Source: Streptomyces sp. TSRI0281
Lineage (GTDB): Bacteria > Actinomycetota > Actinomycetes > Streptomycetales > Streptomycetaceae
Assembly (NCBI RefSeq): GCF_001905125.1
Contig: NZ_LWLE01000033.1
Location: forward strand, 369,234 to 433,233
Direction: 5' to 3'
Length of the DNA: 64,000 nt
The notes beneath the pieces were generated by a model that searched no databases, was not told the DNA's origin, and was given only the letters and a program-made list of their open reading frames with translations. How positions within the stretch are numbered: position 1 is the stretch's first letter; every line of letters begins with the position of its first letter. Shown one piece after another: positions 26,173-34,241 of this stretch. Made by a program: the position numbers and the translations under genes.

Positions 26173-27027
26173 GTGCGAGGCGGCGGTGCGAGGGTCGGTA
26201 CGGGGCGATGGTCGCCGGTCCCCGTCACCGTACTGATTCTGTTGGTCCTGTTGTCCGGCTGCGCCTCGGGGCGGCCGGAATCCGACCCCGGACAGCCGCA
26301 CGCCGATTCCTCCGGGCCGCACGCCGGCTCCCGCTGGCGCCCCGAACCGGGCCTGGACTGGCAGTGGCAGCTCTCCGGCCGGCTCGACCCCACGGTCGAC
26401 GTCCCGGTGTACGACATCGACGGCTTCGACCACGATGCCGCGGCGGTGGCCGATCTGCACGACAGGGGCCGCAAGGTCATCTGCTACCTCTCCACCGGTG
26501 CCTGGGAGGACTTCCGCCCGGACGCCGGGAAGTTCCCGGCCGCCGTGCTCGGCCGGGGCAACGGCTGGGAGGGCGAGCGCTGGCTCGACATCCGTGCCGT
26601 CGACGTCCTGGAGCCGCTGATGGAGGCCCGGATCGCCATGTGCGCGAAGAAGGGCTACGACGCCGTGGAGCCGGACAACATGGACGGCTACCGCAACCGC
26701 ACCGGCTTCCCGCTCACCGCCGACGACCAGCTGCGCTACAACCGGCTGATCGCCCGCGTCGCCCACCGCCACGGGCTCGCCGTGGGCCTGAAGAACGACC
26801 TGGACCAGATTCCGCAGCTGGTGGCGGACTTCGACTTCGCGGTCAACGAACAGTGCGCCCAGTACGGCGAATGCGCCGAACTCAGCCCGTTCATCGAGGC
26901 GGACAAGGCCGTCTTCCACGTCGAGTACGAGCTGCCGGTGGCACGCTTCTGCCCCGACTCCCGGCGGCTGGGGCTGAGCTCGCTGCTCAAGAAGTACGAA
27001 CTGGGCGTCTGGCGGAAGGCGTGCTGA
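26173..27027 (+). CDS. GH114-like endo-alpha-1,4-polygalactosaminidase family lipoprotein
   Basis: This encodes 284 residues from GTG at 26173, with GGGGGAG upstream. A signal peptide with lipobox (VLLSGC) indicates export and lipidation. The TIM-barrel domain shows VPVYDIDGFDHDAAAVADLH, VICYLSTGAWEDFRPDAGKF, the acidic KGYDAVEPDNMDGY and a Cys-containing FAVNEQCAQYGEC. These features match the GH114/TM1410 hypothetical-glycosidase family. The substrate is unknown; some members cut galactosaminogalactan. Monocistronic. Confidence 0.85.
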   Translation: MRGGGARVGTGRWSPVPVTVLILLVLLSGCASGRPESDPGQPHADSSGPHAGSRWRPEPGLDWQWQLSGRLDPTVDVPVYDIDGFDHDAAAVADLHDRGRKVICYLSTGAWEDFRPDAGKFPAAVLGRGNGWEGERWLDIRAVDVLEPLMEARIAMCAKKGYDAVEPDNMDGYRNRTGFPLTADDQLRYNRLIARVAHRHGLAVGLKNDLDQIPQLVADFDFAVNEQCAQYGECAELSPFIEADKAVFHVEYELPVARFCPDSRRLGLSSLLKKYELGVWRKAC

Positions 27028-27053
27028 CGCGGCAGCGGGAGTAGGGGCCCGGC

Positions 27054-27836
27054 TCAGGGCCCCAGTGCCAGGACCACCAGCGCCGCCGTCGCCGCCGTCT
27101 CCGTCAGCGCGCCGAACACATCTCCGGTGACCCCGCCGAAGCGCCGTACGCAGTGCCGCAGCAGCAACTCGGCGGCCACGAGGGCGCCCACCGCGGCGAG
27201 CGCGTGGTGCAGGGCCCCGTACGGGCCCAGGAGCGCACCCGCCGCCGCGCAGCCCGCCACCGTGACGGCCCCGGCCGCCAGCGCGCCCCAGGCCGGAACG
27301 GTGGAGGCGACCACCGCGCCCAGGCCCTCCGGGCGGGCCGCCGGGACCCCCTGACGGGACGCCAGCGTGAGCGCGAGGCGGGCGGCGACGGCCGCGACGG
27401 CCGCTCCCAGCGCACCGTGCGCCCAGCCCTGCCCGTACAGCTCGAAGAGGACCGCGACCTGGGCCAGCAGGACCAGGAGCAGCGCGATGACACCGAACGG
27501 ACCAATGTCCGACTGCTTCATGATCCGCAGCGCGGCTTCCGCCGGTTTCGCGCTGCCGAGCCCGTCGGCGGTGTCCGCCAGACCGTCCAGATGCAGGCCC
27601 CGGGTGAGGGCGGCGGGCACCGCGACGGAGACGACCGCCGCGAGCAGCGGCCCCGACCCGAACAGCAGCGACAGGGAACCGAGCGCGGCGGCGAACAGAC
27701 CCACGACGAGGCCGGCGAGCGGGGCGCAGAGCATTCCGGCACGCGCGCTCTCGCGGTCCCAGCGGGTGACGCGGACGGGGAGCGCGGTCAGGGTGCCGAA
27801 AGCGAAACGTATGCCGTGGCTGTTCAGGGAGGTCAC
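27054..27836 (-). CDS. cobS: Adenosylcobinamide-GDP ribazoletransferase
   Basis: This encodes 260 residues. It is an integral membrane protein that joins AdoCbi-GDP with alpha-ribazole in the last steps of cobalamin synthesis. The signature GLHLDGLADTADGLGS is present, with several Ala/Leu-rich membrane helices. GTG at 27834-27836 fits the family N-terminus (RFAFGTLTALPVRV), but the RBS is poor and an upstream ATG at 27924-27926 is an alternative. cobT and cobU are about 3.5-6 kb away in this window. No cobalamin riboswitch was seen. Confidence 0.93.
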   Translation of the reverse strand: MTSLNSHGIRFAFGTLTALPVRVTRWDRESARAGMLCAPLAGLVVGLFAAALGSLSLLFGSGPLLAAVVSVAVPAALTRGLHLDGLADTADGLGSAKPAEAALRIMKQSDIGPFGVIALLLVLLAQVAVLFELYGQGWAHGALGAAVAAVAARLALTLASRQGVPAARPEGLGAVVASTVPAWGALAAGAVTVAGCAAAGALLGPYGALHHALAAVGALVAAELLLRHCVRRFGGVTGDVFGALTETAATAALVVLALGP

Positions 27837-27924
27837 CGCGGGCAGGCTAGCCGGTTCATCCCGCCGATAGATTGGGCAAAACGCATCAAAACCTGCGCAA
27901 CGTGACTTATCTGGAGTAGGTGGC

Positions 27925-28689
27925 ATGGGTCACTGGTGGCACACCAACATCACCGAGCCGGGCAAGCTCCCGCTGCTCCTGGCGCTGAGCGCCTTTGTGC
28001 TGACCTTCGCGGTCACCCGCACCATCACCCGGCTGATCCGGGCAGGCAAGGGCCCGTTCCGCAACATCACCCCGGGCGGGGTGCATGTCCACCACGTGGT
28101 GCCCGGCGTCGTACTGACCGTGGTCGGCGGCTTCGGCGCGGTCGCGAGCGGGCGGCACGGGGCCGCCGCGGGGACCTGTGCGGTGATCTTCGGGATCGGG
28201 GCGGGGCTCGTGCTGGACGAGTTCGCGCTGATCCTCCACCTGAACGACGTGTACTGGACCGAGCAGGGGCGCCAGAGCGTGGAGGTCGTCGTCCTCACCG
28301 CCTCACTCGTCCTGCTGGTCCTGGCGGGCTTCTCGCCGCTGGGGGTGAACGACGTGAGCGGTGCGGAACAGCAGAGCAGGCTGAGCGTCATCACGTCCTT
28401 CGCGATCAACTTCTGCTTCGTGCTCATCGCCCTGTTCAAGGGCAAGGCGCGGATGGCGGTGGTCGGCACCCTCGTCCCGTTCGTCGCGCTGACCGGTGCG
28501 ATCCGGCTGGCCCGGCCGGCCTCGCCGTGGGCGAAGCGGTTCTACCGGCACAGGCACCGCGCCCGTGCCCGGTCGGTGCTGCGCGCGTACCACCACGATG
28601 TGCGATGGGCGGGGCCGCGCCGCAGATTTCAGGACCTCATCGGAGGGGCGCCGGACCGGGTGCCGCTGCCGCCCGGCCGCGAGCCCTGA
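27925..28689 (+). CDS. Polytopic membrane protein of unknown family
   Basis: This encodes 254 residues with about five hydrophobic segments in the first 190 residues. Conserved-looking motifs are GGVHVHHVVPGVVLTVVGGF and DEFALILHLNDVYWTEQGRQ, with paired His and Asp/Glu near membrane segments. The C-terminus is basic (RHRHRARARSVLRAYHHDVR) and cytoplasmic. GGAG precedes the ATG. I know the protein as an unnamed integral membrane protein of Streptomyces. Its last 61 bases overlap the convergent membrane protein gene. Confidence 0.8.
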   Translation: MGHWWHTNITEPGKLPLLLALSAFVLTFAVTRTITRLIRAGKGPFRNITPGGVHVHHVVPGVVLTVVGGFGAVASGRHGAAAGTCAVIFGIGAGLVLDEFALILHLNDVYWTEQGRQSVEVVVLTASLVLLVLAGFSPLGVNDVSGAEQQSRLSVITSFAINFCFVLIALFKGKARMAVVGTLVPFVALTGAIRLARPASPWAKRFYRHRHRARARSVLRAYHHDVRWAGPRRRFQDLIGGAPDRVPLPPGREP

Positions 28690-29351
28690 CCGCGCCGCCG
28701 TGCGCGTACCTCCACCACCGCGCACAGCGCCAGCACGACGACGATCGCGGCCAGATGCTCCTTGCCCGCCAGGTTGTCCTTGAAGACGATCTCCACCACC
28801 ATCGCCACGATCACCAGCGCTCCGGTGAACCAGGCCCGGTAGGCATGGCAGGCATACACCGCGAGCCCCACCACCGCCGCCGACGGCCCCGTGTCCACGA
28901 CCTGTGCGTCGGAGGCCGGCAGCCCGAGGAAACCGGCCGGGCCGACCGCGATGCCGACCCGTGCGTACAGCGTCCCGGCCAGCGTCGCCAGATACGCGAT
29001 GCCGAGCGTGCGCCACCGCCCCAGACAGATCTCGGCGACGCCGAACACCAGCAGCAACTGCGCCAGCGCACCCCACACCGGCAGATCGAGCGCGGGGACG
29101 AACAGCGAGAGCGGGGTACGCAGCAGAGCGAGCCACAGCGGGTCCTCGGCCTGCACGGCGCCGAGGTTCTGCACGGTCCGAAAGCCCCAGGACTGGTTCT
29201 GCACCACCTGTATCAGCGCCGTCAGGAGCACCGCCGCCAGCGTCATCGGGACAGCCCGCGCACCACACGTGGCGAGCGCCCGCCGTACGGTCCCCAGCAG
29301 CGGCCCCCACTCCCGTCGGGCCGCGGCACGCAGGGCGCCCGCGCGGATCAT
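28629..29351 (-). CDS. Rhomboid-like polytopic membrane protein
   Basis: This encodes 240 residues with about six hydrophobic segments. The loop with VVQNQSWGFRTVQNLGAVQA and the GPSAAVVGLAVYACHAYRAW segment give it a rhomboid-like look, but a clear GxSG serine and a catalytic His are not present in the standard form. It is probably not an active rhomboid protease. Its ATG overlaps the TGA of the lipid aminoacyltransferase gene (TCAT at 29348-29351), implying coupled translation and a shared pathway. The 3' end overlaps the convergent gene by 61 bases. Confidence 0.75.
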   Translation of the reverse strand: MIRAGALRAAARREWGPLLGTVRRALATCGARAVPMTLAAVLLTALIQVVQNQSWGFRTVQNLGAVQAEDPLWLALLRTPLSLFVPALDLPVWGALAQLLLVFGVAEICLGRWRTLGIAYLATLAGTLYARVGIAVGPAGFLGLPASDAQVVDTGPSAAVVGLAVYACHAYRAWFTGALVIVAMVVEIVFKDNLAGKEHLAAIVVVLALCAVVEVRARRRGQGSRPGGSGTRSGAPPMRS

Positions 29352-31165
29352 CTACGGGTGGCCAGATGCGAGCGGTGCAGCCACTTGGGCAGCCCGGGGG
29401 CCTCCAGGAACCCTTCGGCGCGGCCCGCCGCGATGCCGATGCGCAGCAGATCGGCGCTCTTCTCGAAGAGCATGAAACGGGGCTCCCAGATCGGTCGGTA
29501 CTTGGCGTTGGCGCGGTAGAGCGACTCGATCTGCCACCAGCGCGAGAAGAAGCTCAGCAGGGAGCGCCACAGCCTCAGCACCGGTCCTGCACCCAGGCGC
29601 GATCCCCTCTCGAAGACGGACCGGAACATCGCGAAGTTGAGAGAGACCTGCGTGATCCCGATCTCCTCGGAGCGCTGGAGCAGCTCGATGACCATGAACT
29701 CCATCAGGCCGTTCTCCGCGTCCCGGTCGCGGCGCATCAGGTCCAGCGAGAGACCGTGCGGGCCCCACGGCACGAAGCTCAGCACGGCGCGCAGCTCGCC
29801 CGGCCGCCCGTCCTGGAAATCCCGGCCGCCCTGACCGTCCTGGCCCCGCGGGGCGGCGTCCCGGCACTCCAGCATCACGCACTGTCCGTCCGCCGGGTCG
29901 CCCAGGCGCCCCAGCGCCATGGAGAACCCGCGCTCGGTGGCCCCGTCGCGCCAGTCGTCCGCGCGCCGCAGCAACTGGGCCATCTCGTCCTCGGGGATGT
30001 CCTCGTGCCGCCGGACGGTCACCTCGTACCCGGCCCGCTTGACGCGGTTGTACGCCTGGCGCACGGTGCGCATCGCCCGCCCTTCGAGGGTGAACTCGGC
30101 GGTCTCCACGATCGCCTCGTCGCCCAGTTCCAGCGCGTCGAGGCCGTGCCGGGCGTAGACGGTGCCCGCCTCCTCGCTCGCGCCCATCACCGCGGGGATC
30201 CAGCCGTGCTCCCGTGCCTCGGTGAGCCACGGCACGATCGCACCCGGCCAGGCCTCCAGGTCGCCGATCGGGTCACCGGAGGCGAGCGACACCCCGCCGA
30301 CCACGCGGTAGACCACGGCCGCCTTCCCGGTCGGCGACCAGACGACGCTCTTCTCGCGGCGCAGCGCGAAATAGCCGAGCGAGTCGCGGTCCCCGTACAC
30401 GTCCAGGAGGGCGCGGAGCTTCGCCTCGTCCTCGGGAGTCAGCGCGTCGACGGCCCGGCGGGCGCGGAACGCCGCGTACACGACGGCGATGAGCAGCAGC
30501 GTGGACAGGATGTTGATGACGACGTTGACCCAGCCGGGCGAGGTGATGCCGGGGAAGCGCGAGTCGTCGGCGGCGACGGAGATCAGCCGCAGCGCCCCGT
30601 AGCGCCAGCGGTCCAGGAACGTCGAGCGGTACTCGTCGTGCGCGGTGTTGGTGACGGTCACCAGCCCCGCGGCGAGCAGCGAGGTGATCAGCAGCCCGCC
30701 GACCGCGACCACGGCGGCCAGCTTCGGGTTGGAGCGGTCGCCCTTGGCGTAGAACTCCCGCCGGCCCAGCAGCAGGGCCAGGACGAACGCGGCGGTGAGG
30801 GCCAGCGAGACCCAGTTCTGCGCGTGCTGCCGGATCTCCGGGAAGAAGAACGCGAGCGCCAGGAGGAGCAGCAGGAGCCCGCCCGCCACCATGTTGACGA
30901 TCCAGGCGGCCCGCTTGCGCCGCCGCATCGTGACGGCCAGGAACAGCGCGACCACCCCGGACGAGAAGCCCGCGGTGAGCAGATAGGGGGTGAAGAAGTT
31001 CTCGGTGTTGTGGCGCCGCAGATCCTGGCCGAGGCTGACCCAGACGGCGCTCAGGAAGTTGATGAACGAGACGATGCGCAGATACCAGATGGCGAACGCC
31101 GCGCTGCGCCGGGACCGGGCGGTACTGCGCCCGGCTTCCTCACTGGCCAATCGGACCTCTCCCAT
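29348..31165 (-). CDS. MprF-like phosphatidylglycerol aminoacyltransferase (DUF2156)
   Basis: This encodes 605 residues. About six N-terminal membrane segments (residues about 20-235) precede a cytosolic DUF2156/LPG-synthase domain. That domain has VVWSPTGKAAVVYRVVGGVS, YARHGLDALELGDEAIVETA and SLNFAMFRSVFERGSRLGAG. MprF enzymes move lysine or alanine from tRNA to phosphatidylglycerol, lowering surface negative charge. The transferred amino acid cannot be predicted here. It is co-translated with the rhomboid-like gene. Confidence 0.88.
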   Translation of the reverse strand: MGEVRLASEEAGRSTARSRRSAAFAIWYLRIVSFINFLSAVWVSLGQDLRRHNTENFFTPYLLTAGFSSGVVALFLAVTMRRRKRAAWIVNMVAGGLLLLLLALAFFFPEIRQHAQNWVSLALTAAFVLALLLGRREFYAKGDRSNPKLAAVVAVGGLLITSLLAAGLVTVTNTAHDEYRSTFLDRWRYGALRLISVAADDSRFPGITSPGWVNVVINILSTLLLIAVVYAAFRARRAVDALTPEDEAKLRALLDVYGDRDSLGYFALRREKSVVWSPTGKAAVVYRVVGGVSLASGDPIGDLEAWPGAIVPWLTEAREHGWIPAVMGASEEAGTVYARHGLDALELGDEAIVETAEFTLEGRAMRTVRQAYNRVKRAGYEVTVRRHEDIPEDEMAQLLRRADDWRDGATERGFSMALGRLGDPADGQCVMLECRDAAPRGQDGQGGRDFQDGRPGELRAVLSFVPWGPHGLSLDLMRRDRDAENGLMEFMVIELLQRSEEIGITQVSLNFAMFRSVFERGSRLGAGPVLRLWRSLLSFFSRWWQIESLYRANAKYRPIWEPRFMLFEKSADLLRIGIAAGRAEGFLEAPGLPKWLHRSHLATRR

Positions 31166-31256
31166 GAAACGCGATCATATGGGGCGTCGCGATTCATGGT
31201 GGCGCCGGGGCTGCGGCCGGTGTCCGGCCGGCCGCGGCCCGGGAGGACCGGTCCGG

Positions 31257-32426
31257 TCAGACGCCGCTCTTCGCGTCGTCGGCCTCGGTGCCGGAGCCGG
31301 AGCCGGAGCCGGAGCCGGTGCCGGTGCCGGTGTCGGTGCCGGTGTCCGCCGCCCCCTCCGCTTCGTCGTCCGTGTCCGTCTCCTCGTCCGGCGCGCGCTC
31401 GGGCAGTTCGGCGGCCAGCGCCGCCGCGGCCCGGACGAGCGGCAGGGAGAGCAGCGCTCCGGTCCCCTCGCCCACGGTGATCCCGTGGTCGAGCAGCGGA
31501 GTCAGCGCCATCCGGTCCAGCGCCTTCGTCTGCGCGGGCTCCCCGCTGACCTGTCCCGCCAGCCACCAGTCCGGTGCCCGGAACGCCGCACGCTGGGCCA
31601 CCAGCGCACAGGCGGCCGAGACGACGCCGTCCAGGATCACCGGCATCCGGCGCACCGCGCTCTGGAGCAGGAAACCCGTCATCGCCGCCAGATCCGCGCC
31701 ACCGACCGTGGCCAGCAGCTCCAACTGGTCGCCGAGGACCGGCCGCGCCCGGCGCAGCCCGTCCCGGATCGCCGCACACTTGCGCATCCACGCCAGATCG
31801 TCGATGCCCGCACCGCCGCGCCCCGTCACCACCGAGGCGTCCGTGCCGCACAGGGCGGCGATCAGCGTGGCCGCGGCCGTGGTGCCGCCGACACTGAGAT
31901 CGCCGAGCACCACCAGATCGGTCCCGGAGTCGGCCTCCTCGTCGGCGATCGCCATACCGAGACGTACCGCCTGCTCGGCCTCCTCCGCCGTCAGCGCGTC
32001 CTCGATGTCGAACCGCCCGCTGCCGCGCCGCACCCGGTGCCGTACGACGGACTCGGGCAGCAGCTCCGGGTCGCAGTCCACACCGGCGTCGACGATCCGC
32101 AGCGGCACGGAGAAGCGGCGGGCCAGCACCGATACGGGACTCGCGCCGTCCAGCGCCGCCCGGACGAGGTCGTACGTACTCCCGGCCGGGCGGCCGGAGA
32201 CACCCAGCTCCGCCACTCCGTGGTCACCGGCGAAGAGCACCACGCGCGGCTGTTCGACCGGCTTGACCGGCACGGACTGCTGGGCGGCGGAGAGCCACTC
32301 GCCCAGTTCGTCGAGGCGGCCGAGGGCGCCCGGCGGAACGGTCAGCCGCTCCCGGCGTTCCTCGGCATCGCGCCGTACGCCGCCGTCGGGGCGTTCGATC
32401 AGATCGGAGAAGTCGTCCAGATTCAC
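31257..32426 (-). CDS. cobT: Nicotinate-nucleotide--dimethylbenzimidazole phosphoribosyltransferase
   Basis: This encodes 389 residues. It makes alpha-ribazole phosphate from DMB and NaMN for the lower ligand of cobalamin. The core has VVLFAGDHGVAELGVSGRP, LVVLGDLSVGGTTAAATLIA and the catalytic Glu in ITVGEGTGALLSLP. The last 45 residues are a low-complexity Thr/Gly/Ser/Asp tail (GTDTGTGTGSGSGSGSGTEA) encoded by hexanucleotide repeats and absent from the family core. cobU is upstream on the same strand, 108 bases away. Confidence 0.95.
   Translation of the reverse strand: MNLDDFSDLIERPDGGVRRDAEERRERLTVPPGALGRLDELGEWLSAAQQSVPVKPVEQPRVVLFAGDHGVAELGVSGRPAGSTYDLVRAALDGASPVSVLARRFSVPLRIVDAGVDCDPELLPESVVRHRVRRGSGRFDIEDALTAEEAEQAVRLGMAIADEEADSGTDLVVLGDLSVGGTTAAATLIAALCGTDASVVTGRGGAGIDDLAWMRKCAAIRDGLRRARPVLGDQLELLATVGGADLAAMTGFLLQSAVRRMPVILDGVVSAACALVAQRAAFRAPDWWLAGQVSGEPAQTKALDRMALTPLLDHGITVGEGTGALLSLPLVRAAAALAAELPERAPDEETDTDDEAEGAADTGTDTGTGTGSGSGSGSGTEADDAKSGV
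31291..31344. repeat. Hexanucleotide repeat in the cobT 3' end
   Basis: Nine hexamers of CCGGAG or CCGGTG type encode the Gly-Ser/Thr tail of CobT. The array is a candidate slippage site. Confidence 0.9.
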
Positions 32427-32534
32427 GGAGGTCTGCCTCGCGGGTCGTAACGTCGGGGGCCGGGAACCCGGCGGCGGGCTCCTGCCGGGAACAGTACCGG
32501 TGCCCCCTCCCGGGAAGTGCCGCCGGAGGCGGGC

Positions 32535-33737
32535 TCACCCCCGCAGCACCAGCACCTGCCCCGCCACCACCAGCAGAACCTCCTCGCACTCCGCCGCGAC
32601 CGCCGCGTTCAACCGCCCCAGCTCGTCCCGGAACCGCCGCCCGGCCGCCGTCGCCGGTACGACCCCCGACCCCACCTCGTTGGTCACCGCCACCACCTTC
32701 CGCGGCGTCCCGCGCACCGCGTGGACCAGCTCCGCGACCCGTTCCCGCAACGCCTCCTCGCCCCCGTCCGCCCACCGCGCGTCGTCCCAGGCGCCCACCC
32801 GGTCCATGGCGTCCGTCAGCCACAGCGAGAGGCAGTCGATCAGCAGCGGCGGCCCGTCCCGGGTCAGCAGCCCCGCCAGCTCACAGGTCTCCTCGGTGCG
32901 CCAGGTGGAGGGCCGGCGCTCCCGGTGCAGGCCCACCCGCGCCGCCCACTCGGCGTCGCCCGCACGGCGGCCGCCGGTCGCCACGTACACCACCTCGGGG
33001 AAGGTCTCCAGACGCTGCTCGGCCTCCAGCGACTTCCCGGACCGTGCCCCGCCGGTCACCAGCGTGCGCCGGGGCACGTCCGGTACCGCGTGGTACTCGC
33101 CCACCACCAGCGTCGTCCCGTCCGGCACGGCGCGCGCTCCGGCGGCCGCGAGCTGCCGGTCCAGCGCGGCGCCGGGCGGTGCGTCATGGCCGAGATGGAC
33201 GGCGATGACCTCGGTGGTCGGGCCGACCGCGTCGACGGCCCGCAGCCGGGCCACCGCGTCGGGCCGTGCGATCACATCGCCGACCACCATGTCGTACGGC
33301 GCCGCCACCCGCCCGGCGAGCCCTGCGGGCGCGGCGCCGGGCGGCAGGTACAGCAGCCGCTCGCCCTCCGGCGCCGTCACCTCGTAACCGGTCCCGGGCG
33401 CGTCCATCGGCACCGCCCGCACCCGGTGCCCGCTGATCAGCGTCAGTACCTGGCCGTCCGGCACCCGCCCGGCCGGCGGCAGCACGGCGGGCAGCTCGAC
33501 GGCGGGCCCGTCATGGGGATGGGTCAGCAGCACCTGGCGCACCGCGCCCAGCGAATGCCCCGCGCGGGCGGCCGCGAGCACGGCCCCGGGGGTGAGGTCG
33601 AGCAGCAGCGCGTCGTCGATCAACAGGGAGGTCGCGGCCCGCGCCCGCGGACCGCGGGCGCTCGCGCAGGCGGCGCAGGGGCAGTCGGGCCGCGGCAGCC
33701 CGTCGGGGGCTCCGGTGCCGAGCAGAGTCAGTTCCAC
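32535..33737 (-). CDS. cobU: Bifunctional adenosylcobinamide kinase/guanylyltransferase with N-terminal PhnP-like domain
   Basis: This encodes 400 residues from GTG at 33735-33737, with GGGAGG upstream. The C-terminal 175 residues are CobU: P-loop GGARSGKS (229-236), LIDCLSLWLTD, and VTNEVGSGVVPATAAGRRFR. The first 220 residues resemble PhnP-type metallo-beta-lactamase proteins. They show LLGTGAPDGLPRPDCPCAAC with zinc-type cysteines, then LTHPHDG in place of HxHxDH, and late His residues (VHLGHD). The metal site thus looks incomplete. Fusion of the two domains is seen in streptomycetes; the role of the N-terminal part is unknown. Confidence 0.93.
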   Translation of the reverse strand: MELTLLGTGAPDGLPRPDCPCAACASARGPRARAATSLLIDDALLLDLTPGAVLAAARAGHSLGAVRQVLLTHPHDGPAVELPAVLPPAGRVPDGQVLTLISGHRVRAVPMDAPGTGYEVTAPEGERLLYLPPGAAPAGLAGRVAAPYDMVVGDVIARPDAVARLRAVDAVGPTTEVIAVHLGHDAPPGAALDRQLAAAGARAVPDGTTLVVGEYHAVPDVPRRTLVTGGARSGKSLEAEQRLETFPEVVYVATGGRRAGDAEWAARVGLHRERRPSTWRTEETCELAGLLTRDGPPLLIDCLSLWLTDAMDRVGAWDDARWADGGEEALRERVAELVHAVRGTPRKVVAVTNEVGSGVVPATAAGRRFRDELGRLNAAVAAECEEVLLVVAGQVLVLRG

Positions 33738-33815
33738 GCCCTGATCCTCCCGCGTCCCCGCGCCGGGTGCGCGCCCGGCTAGGCTTCGGGCAGCAACGTG
33801 ACCCAGGAGGCGGAC

Positions 33816-34112
33816 ATGGCGTGGACGTGGCGGTTCGAGAAGTCCGACGGTACGGAGACGGAGCCGGCTCTTCAGCCGGACGAGTTCACGACCCAGGGCG
33901 ATGCGGAGTCCTGGATCGGTGAGTTCTGGAAGGAGCTCGTGGAGGGCGGAGCGGAGCAGGTGACGCTCTTCGAGGACACGACCAAGATCTACGGCCCGAT
34001 GAGTCTCCACGCGGATCAGCCCGAACAGCCCGAACAGGCAGATCAGCCCGAACAGGCCGATCAGTCCGACCGGTCCGAGGCCGACCGGGCCGGTGCGGCC
34101 GACACGGCCTGA
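33816..34112 (+). CDS. Small acidic conserved protein with Gln/Asp/Pro tail
   Basis: This encodes 98 residues. AGGAGG lies five bases before ATG 33816. The N-terminal 70 residues (MAWTWRFEKSDGTETEPALQ, GDAESWIGEFWKELVEGGAE, QVTLFEDTTKIYGPMSL) form a compact domain conserved in streptomycetes. The tail (EQPEQADQPEQADQ and on) is low complexity and encoded by short repeats. Cytosolic; function unknown. It is divergent from cobU. Confidence 0.85.
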   Translation: MAWTWRFEKSDGTETEPALQPDEFTTQGDAESWIGEFWKELVEGGAEQVTLFEDTTKIYGPMSLHADQPEQPEQADQPEQADQSDRSEADRAGAADTA

Positions 34113-34144
34113 CCGGGGTACGGCCCCGCGGCTCCCGTACGACG

Positions 34145-34191
34145 GGAAGGGGCGGGCGGCGCGGGAAAACCTGCTGCCGCCCGCCCCTTCC
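34145..34191 (+). terminator. Hairpin terminator
   Basis: Sixteen-base arms (34145-34160 and 34176-34191) surround a 15-base loop after the 33816-34112 gene. Confidence 0.8.
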
Positions 34192-34241
34192 GCGTACCGG
34201 GCCGGTCCTGATCGTGACCCGGGGCCCGGCCCGGGGTTCCC

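Noticed and set aside
28629..29351. Active rhomboid protease
   Set aside because: No clear GxSG serine and catalytic His pair could be identified, so only a rhomboid-like membrane fold is claimed.
28904..31480. 858-codon plus frame over the MprF-like gene
   Set aside because: Shadow of the minus-strand gene, which has TM segments and DUF2156 motifs; the plus frame is Pro/Arg/Ala filler.
27054..32426. Cobalamin riboswitch for the cob genes
   Set aside because: I looked upstream of cobS, cobT and cobU and saw no B12-box-like sequence.
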